A DNA stretch of 59,669 nt from Leucogyrophana mollusca (Eukaryota; Basidiomycota; Agaricomycetes; Boletales), in assembly GCA_021014945.1 (NCBI GenBank), contig MU266503.1, positions 1 to 59,669 of the forward strand. The letters are read 5' to 3'. Below are positions 53,477-59,669 of this stretch, in pieces. The notes beneath the pieces are model-generated. The model was not told the DNA's origin and did not search any database. It saw only the letters and a program-made list of their open reading frames with translations. Position 1 is the first letter of the stretch, and every line of letters begins with the position of its first letter. Both the position numbers and the translations under genes were made by a program.

Positions 53477-55971
53477 ATGTCCGCTAGGGAGTCGGCGGTC
53501 TCTGAACCTGCAGCAGTGCCTCGGGATAGCACTCAAGAAGTAGCAGAGAAGACGATATCAAGCACAAGTTCTCCAGATGCGGACCCGGATCCCTACCTTG
53601 TCGTCCTCGAAACGGAGGACAACCCCCAGCACATGTCCTCCCACAGGAAATGGATCGCCGTCCTCGTAATCAGCTCCGCCTCGCTGTGTGTCACCTGTGC
53701 GTCGTCCATCGTAAGTCACATCATTTCGAGTTGCTCGCCTCTCAAAATTTGATCTCAAAATCGCAAACGCATACAGGCAGCGTTCACAGAGCAGGGTTCC
53801 GCGCAGACCTTCCACGTCTCCCACGAGGTGACCGTCCTCGGGATCAGCCTCTTCGTGTCTGGTCTTGGAGTCGGCCCGTTACTCGTCGGACCGCTGTCGG
53901 AAGTTTACGGTGCGTGTTCTTGCCCCTCCTTGCGCATTGCTTGCTGAAACGTGCTTGGTTCGTTGAGGCCGAAATATCGTCTACCAGGTCTCCTACGCCT
54001 TCTTCTTCATCTTCTCGTTCCCGGTCGCGTTTGCGCCCGATATTGGTATGCGACCCCCTTTCCCTTTCCCTGCTTTTCGGGTGCTAATCTTGGCATGCGT
54101 ACAGCCGTGTTCCTCGTATTCCGACTCCTCACCGGCTTCTGCGGGTCCGCGTTCTTGAGTGTCGCAGGGGGGAGTGTCAGCGACATGTTCGATAATGCCT
54201 CGGTTGCAAAGTAAGTACACCCATACTGGTCACCATGCATAGTGACTAAACAGTCACATTCGAACTTTTTGTCTGTACAGTCCCATGGCCGTATATACCA
54301 TGTACGTTTACGCTTCAGTGCGAGATCTGCCCTGCTAAGTCCTGCGTATAAAGGTCCCCTTTCATCGGGCCCGTCGCTGGCCCTCTGTTCGCAGGGTATG
54401 CACCAACAATCGTGTCTCCGCCTTTTCCTCTAATGAGCTCAATCCTTAACCATCGCCATCACCCAGATTCGTCAACCAAGTTCAGCCCGCCCCTTCTCCT
54501 GTGCCGGGTTCCACGTGACTGACCATGACTGACAACAGAACATAGACTGGCGATGGACGTACCGCATCCAACTGTGTTGGGTCTTTGTAGAGCTCCTCAT
54601 GCTCATCCTGGTGCGCCTTTCCCCTATCTTAGTGTCGTCAAGAGGCAGTAACGATATGGGTTCTATGTAGTTCGTACCGGAGACATATGTGCCTGTTATT
54701 TTGAAAAAGAAGGCAAGCAGGTGGGTCTTGGTATCTTTGCCTACGCCATACATAACATTTTACTGACGATGTGCTGGTCTCCATCGGTATAATCCAGAGT
54801 GCGCAAGTCAACCGGGGATGCTAAACATTATGCACCGCTCGACAGGCGGGAAGGAAGTTTAACACGGGCGATTGCTGTCAGTTGTTACAAGCCATTCCGT
54901 GAGTGCACCGGTACGACGCATAATTTCGTATCTGAAATTCGCCGCTGCAGAACTCCTCTTGTTCGATAGGATGGCTCTGCTTCTGGATACATGGTGCGTA
55001 TTGGTATCAACTATCTCGCATGTCCGGTCCTGCCTTTCTTCTTACATTTACTCACATCTTTGTCATGACCCACTTTTTGATAGGACCGCGCTCCTCCTGG
55101 GGATCCTGTACCTCGCCTTCCAGGCGTTCCCTGTCATATTCATGGACAATCACGATTTCAACATTCAGTCTACAGGCCTGACGTTCATAGGCATCGGGAT
55201 CGGCATGTTTTCCGGCATTTCCACGCAGCCTATATGGAATAGGTACGTAGTGGCTGGATCTCTTTCGCGTCGTGTACCGTCCTCCCTCCCTGCTAGCCCC
55301 CGTTGTCGCCGATCCCCAAGATCACGTGACCTATTCCGCCCTGGGATTGACGTCTGTTTAATTGAAAACTCATGTCGCTATACCCATAGGATTTTCGCTC
55401 GTGAGGCTGCAAAGTTTGACGGCAAGGCGCCCCCGGAGACGAGACTTATCATGGGTCAGGTGGGCGGGATCCTCGTCCCATTGAGTTCGTTCAATCCCTG
55501 CACCCCCTTTCCATATTCACTTACCCACAACAATTTTTCCTCACCTACACACAGGCCTCTTCTGGCTCGCCTTCACGACCTACCCGCACGTTCACTGGAT
55601 CGCGCCCATCATCGCCTCCATCCCCTTTGGTACAGGGATATACTTCGTCTTCACCTCGACATTCACCTACCTCGTCACCGCGTACCGCCCCATTGCCGCC
55701 TCCGCGATGGCGAGCAACAGCGCGCTGCGCAGCGCGTTCGCAGCAGCGTTTCCGCTATTTGCGGGGGCGATGTACGAGCGCCTGGGGACGGTGGGCGCCA
55801 CGGCGCTGCTAGCGGGGTTGACGACGCTGATGGCGCCTTTACCGTGAGTGGTTTGTTCGTACGTCGAGCTGGGTGGGGTGGGCGCTGAATGTTGTTGTTA
55901 TCTCGCACAGGTTTGTGTTCTATAGAATTGGAGCGAGACTGAGGAAGAACTCGCCTTTCGCGGCGCACTGA
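53477..55971 (+). CDS. DHA1-type MFS transporter (polyamine/drug-like)
   Basis: A plasma-membrane drug:H+ antiporter-1 type exporter, of the class that in yeast includes polyamine transporter Tpo1. A cytosolic N-terminus with SSPDADPDPYLVVLE precedes twelve helices over many short exons. Landmarks: SSHRKWIAVLVISSASLC (TM1), HVSHEVTVLGISLFVSGLG, GPLLVGPLSEVYGRNIVYQV (motif A region), AVFLVFRLLTGFCGSAFLS, GGSVSDMF, SPFIGPVAGPLFAGFVNQNI (antiporter motif C), DWRWTYRIQL, FVPETYVPVILKKKA, GILYLAFQAFPVIF, GLFWLAFTTYPHVHWIAP, FGTGIYFVFTSTFTYLVTAY and ending RKNSPFAAH. Introns all rejoin in frame. The start is uncertain: the ATG at 53477 (CCACAATG context) is preferred; an in-frame ATG at 53348 would add 43 residues. 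The substrate is unknown. Confidence 0.9.
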
Positions 55972-56763
55972 TGCTGACACGGCATACCCGATGAGAGTGG
56001 TTTGAATGTCGCTTCTGTCGTCACATAGCAAATGAACACGTTCTCTTCAATCTCACCAATACAAAGGGGATCGTCCACAGGGCCGACAGTGCTGCACCTA
56101 TTTCTATGGGCCATTTGGAATTCAGGTGAGGCGTTTGCGACTCATCGTCAGTATCAGTATATAGGACATGGTTAGCGGGTAGCAAACAGGCTGAGTCTCC
56201 AAGACACGAGAGTATTGTTGCTTGGGGCGTGCACACTGGATCGCGTGGGGTTCATGTGTTGTGCGTTTTAAGTGCCGAAAGCACGGGTAGAGGGTTTGCG
56301 GCACGAATCGTTTTGGTGTAGATGAGTCGCCTTGACCTTCCGCACATTGTTGGGATGTTGGCCCTCGCCTGGGTAGTAGACCCAGCATGGTTGGGGTGAC
56401 CTTCAGAGGAGTCGCTCTCTGGCAGGATACCCGTCGGGGATGAGCGGGGCAGACTGGAATATGGTATATCAACTAATTCAAGAAATGTGTCCAGGTATTC
56501 TTCAGGAGACAGAGGAATGAAGGCCTTATCCCACTGTACAATGAGTATGTCCCAAAGTACATCCTAGGCCTCCTTCTGTTACCTCTACGCCGCGATGTTG
56601 GTCATAAACAGGGTCCATCGTGTATCCGTGCGGTCTAAATCGCATCCAACTAGATCACATCGACTTCAGTTTCTATTTTGCTCGCGGGCTTGTCCGAGTC
56701 CAATTGAATCCTACGATGGGTCATGAGAAACCTGCGATGCATTGCGGGGCCAAAGACGGAGCT
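55972..56763. other. Convergent 3' intergenic region
   Basis: Shared 3' space of two MFS genes, 790 bases. Open frames here have no family features. No gene is seen. Confidence 0.4.
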
Positions 56764-58678
56764 TACAATGTTTCGTCATCAATAGTCGTGTGATCTTTGA
56801 CGCGAAGATAGATCATCGGGAACGCGAGGACGAGGCCCCCCGCAACCAAACCCCACGTTGATAAGAAGATGTTCATATACCTTGTGAGCAAATTTCAGCG
56901 AGAGCGGTAGACTTGAACAATGTTGACACGCACGGCATTGCGACAGCATCCATGCGCCATACACCCGCCGCTCCTGCAGATTGGATGGAGTGGTCTAGGG
57001 CCCAACACATGTCAGATTCAAGGATTGATAGAAGAGACGGCGAAGATACGCCAGTACGCACAGAACCCAGAAAAGATAGCAAGTTTGTTGGTATCATTCG
57101 ACATTGCTCCAATCAACCACATTGCAGTCGTTTGCCACATCGCGTCGAGTAGACCATAGAAGATCATCAGCCAAACGTGTGCTGGGTACTCTGGATCGTA
57201 GATGTCCATTTTCTGCGAATCGGGAGGGACAGACTGGCGAGTATAGGTTCTGGGAGACACGCGGTTTAATACTGCCAAAGAGGCCAAACATCGAAGACCA
57301 ACCTCTGATAGAAATATGCCCAGATGTGAACTATGAAAGTCATGGCCAGCAGCACAAACCACCCCGTGAAAGCGCGAGTTCGCCGGCGGAGACGTTTCTG
57401 ATCAAGCACGAGGCCGCCGATAAGGGCGGACCCAAATATCTGGGAGAGCCAATACATGAGGTTGTTTAGGGCTCGAGCACGGATGTTAAAAAGAGCCGAG
57501 TTATAGTCGTTGAATTCTGCTGGGTCTTTAGCACGAGCTCGGTCGGACGGCAGTCCGGGGCGACTTACGCCAGGTGTAGAAGTAGTTGCTGGCGAAGAAC
57601 ATCGGGAAAAGGAGAAGGATCATCGGGTCGGTCACGATAGCCACCCATAAGCCATAGAATTCTGATTTCCACGATGGATGGCGAGGGATGAAGACCTTGG
57701 TTCCGTCAGTGCGTATCATCTTCTCTGGATCTCCCATCAGCATAGACACGCCAATTCCCATTATGGTGAGGATCATGAATCCGATCTGAAAATTGCAGTT
57801 TAGTTGGCAGTTCTGCAAGTTTGATAGGGGCACAAACATATGTGCCATTCCCAACTGACAGCGAGGTCAGTCAAGAAAGCGGGCACCTGCAAGACGACAT
57901 CCACTCACCACTATTATCCTGGTGGCAAAGATCGGTTTAAGCCATATACAGAGGTCACTGGGGAACTGCAAACGTACCGTAAGGTGAAAGTTCTGGCCAA
58001 AGGACACGGCGGAACCAACAACTGCTCCAAGGTTGAAAATCGCCCAGAAAATACCGATGTATTTGCCTTTCTGAGCTTCAGTCGCATAACTGAGCATCAT
58101 AGACCCCTGTGCCGTCCAAAGAAAAGCCGCCGTCACCCCGAGGAGAGCACCCGAGATGACGACGAAGTCCCCTGCGCCAGGATGGATGTTGATGGCCCTG
58201 TGACCGCAAAAAGGCTGTGACACCCTAGCGCATCTCAAGATGGTGAAGAACCTACAAGTATGAACCGACATAAAGGGCATAACCCAGTGAGCCGAGGATG
58301 AGTGTGCGCTTAGCTCCTATCATATTATTTACCGTGCTTTAGGAGAACGTGAATGAAGTGTCAGCGAAGAGAAAAAATAAGAGATGCCCACCCAGAGAAG
58401 AAACCAAAGAACGCATAAGTCGAATAGAGCGCACATGTGGAATTCGCCGAAATCGTAGCATTCACTTGACCGCCGCCACCGAGACCAGTGAGCGCGTTGA
58501 ACATCCCAGGGCACAAAAAGCAAACAAATCCGAGCATCATGACCTGTGTCACAGGGTGATAGTAGATCCCCCTCCAGCCTTTCGGGCGTTCAAAAATCTG
58601 TGGAGTTTCTTCGCGCTGAGACAAGGAGTCTTGGATGGAGGAGCGGCTCCCTTTCTCTTCTGCGACCGTTGTCGACAT
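56764..58678 (-). CDS. UNC93-like MFS transporter
   Basis: A multi-pass membrane protein of the UNC93/DUF895 branch of the major facilitator superfamily, common in fungi and of unknown substrate. The start is the ATG at 58678 (MSTTVAEEKGSRSS). Landmarks: GWRGIYYHPVTQVMMLGFVC, FLCPGMFNALTGLGGGGQV, YSTYAFFGFFSG, MIGAKRTLILGSLGYALYVG, WTAQGSMMLSYATEAQKGKY, IGIFWAIFNLGAVVGSAVSF, PMILLLFPMFFASNYFYTW, NNLMYWLSQIFGSALIGGLV, the loop PEYPAHVWLMIFYGLLDAMW, SNDTNKLAIFSGF, SAGAAGVWRMDAVAMP and the final helix NIFLSTWGLVAGGLVLAFPM ending in VKDHTTIDDETL. At least nine introns, all rejoining in frame. It converges on the DHA1 transporter. Confidence 0.9.
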
Positions 58679-59669
58679 CCTTGGGTAGTGTCAACCAACC
58701 GAGTGAAAGCAGTTTGTGAGAACGATGGATCAATGTCCCCCCCGCTACTTATCCCATGACGGTGCAGATAGGGTATCAGCAAAGGAGCCTGGTGACTGCA
58801 TAAATCTGTCTTTCTTCTTCGTTATCACCAGTCAGTGTGGCAAATATAGCTCGCTAAAGTTGGAGATGCCGTTGAAAGATGGGAAACTCATATGAAGTGG
58901 CAGCAATAGTGGTAAAAGCTGTTCCAAAGGTCGGCCAGCGCCTGATACGACCGATAGTGGGGAAGACGCTGATGCCAAGATAACCATTCAGCGGTGTATC
59001 AAGGCAAAGCCGGGCAAGGGCGCAGGTCTGAGCCTGAGAATTTCACTACCATGGTTGTTTTCCAAAAAGGAAAGATGCTATGATCCCACCATGCGGCGTT
59101 CTCTCTACCAACCGTTTCCCGGCGATTTCCTCAACAATTGTCTAGCATCTAAATCACCCCGCAAAGATGTTTTATTATAACCTCGGTCATGATGCCTAAG
59201 GTTGGCCTATACATTTCGAGAGGATTCTGGTAGCTGGGTGTCAAAGCCTCCGCGTTCGATCAACACTGTGACGACGCATGGGTGTCACGTGCATCACTGA
59301 AACCGTAGTTTTGTGATCAACCTTTATATGACTCGGTAAAACGTGCAATCACCGGAATATGTATAATTATTATATTGGGTTTTATAAGGGTCAGATATAG
59401 CCTTGTAGCCACAACTTCCTGGCCCAATTTGTATCATCATGCCTGTAATGCAACAGTACTCGCACCATGATCATAATGTGGCACATCACAAAAACCTAAG
59501 TTGCTCGAGCAATCTTTAAAATGGTGTGAAGGTTGCACAATAAGTAAAATTATTATGCCAGGTCTTGTAATATATTAACTGACATTATAATGGTAACCAC
59601 CAAATCTTAACCAGTGCAAATCGCCAAAAGCCAATGGTATTAATAATGCACTAGATATACATGAGCCCT
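58679..59669. other. AT-rich region at the right edge, no gene seen
   Basis: The first 200 bases should hold the promoter of the UNC93-like gene. Beyond 59300 the sequence becomes strongly AT-rich with short open frames only. No gene entering from the right edge is visible. Confidence 0.4.

Noticed and set aside
54966..55110. Apparent internal duplication in the DHA1 gene (GATAGGATGGCTCTG versus GATAGGACCGCGCTC)
   Set aside because: The two stretches encode consecutive, expected parts of one transporter (MALLLDTW then TALLLGILYL). The likeness is short and includes the splice acceptor by chance.
49261..58678. Secondary-metabolite biosynthetic cluster
   Set aside because: No polyketide synthase, peptide synthetase, terpene synthase or pathway regulator is present; only a P450 and transporters.
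1..59669. CRISPR arrays, prokaryotic operons or insertion sequences
   Set aside because: Spliced eukaryotic genes throughout; no regularly spaced repeat array or bacterial-type transposase was seen.

Overview
This window is nuclear DNA of a filamentous fungus, almost certainly an Agaricomycete (mushroom-forming basidiomycete), probably a saprotroph. The signs are dense genes with many short GT-AG introns (about 50-70 nt), very small exons, tightly packed divergent and convergent neighbours, and a characteristic gene content: an AA9 lytic polysaccharide monooxygenase, P450s, an Ist2/anoctamin protein and a GH85 endoglycosidase. Most gene models were rebuilt by joining exons by eye, so exon edges given as exact numbers rest on splice-site plus reading-frame agreement and not on RNA data.

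Left part (0-12 kb): RNase H-fold protein with an apparent 1-nt frameshift (-), secreted AA9 LPMO (+), methylthioadenosine phosphorylase (-), a class I SAM methyltransferase (+), an SH3 protein (-), an unrecognised low-complexity protein (-) and IMP dehydrogenase (+). From 12 to 14.8 kb lies a gene-poor stretch with a tandem repeat, GC-rich repetitive sequence and what look like decayed coding remnants.

Accessory middle (14.8-24.7 kb): a small secreted cysteine-containing protein whose first intron is bracketed by an exact 13-bp direct repeat, cytochrome P450 copy 1 (+), a sugar transporter (-), a 2-kb stretch without a recognisable gene, and a small C2HC zinc-finger-like protein (+).

Housekeeping core (25.9-46.3 kb): a multi-pass membrane protein (-), the ATAD2/Yta7-type AAA ATPase (+), the mRNA 3'-end processing factor Rna14/CstF-77 (-), cytosolic GH85 endo-beta-N-acetylglucosaminidase (+), an anoctamin/Ist2-type protein (-), a two-RRM Hrp1-like protein (-) and the PLP-synthase glutaminase SNO/PdxT (+). 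Two of these (Rna14 and the Hrp1-like protein) belong, in yeast, to the same cleavage and polyadenylation assembly.

Right accessory part (46.7-59.7 kb): a secreted S10 serine carboxypeptidase (+), cytochrome P450 copy 2 (-), a DHA1-type MFS transporter (+) and an UNC93-like MFS transporter (-), then AT-rich DNA. P450 copy 2 is an inverted duplicate of copy 1, about 31 kb away. The duplication includes promoter, introns and the start of the 3' flank. Copy 2 also sits between two diverged ~360-bp direct repeats. No PKS, NRPS or terpene synthase gene was seen, so I do not call a secondary-metabolite cluster. The most interesting signals are the P450 duplication with its flanking repeats and two introns that look recently gained with target-site-like direct repeats.
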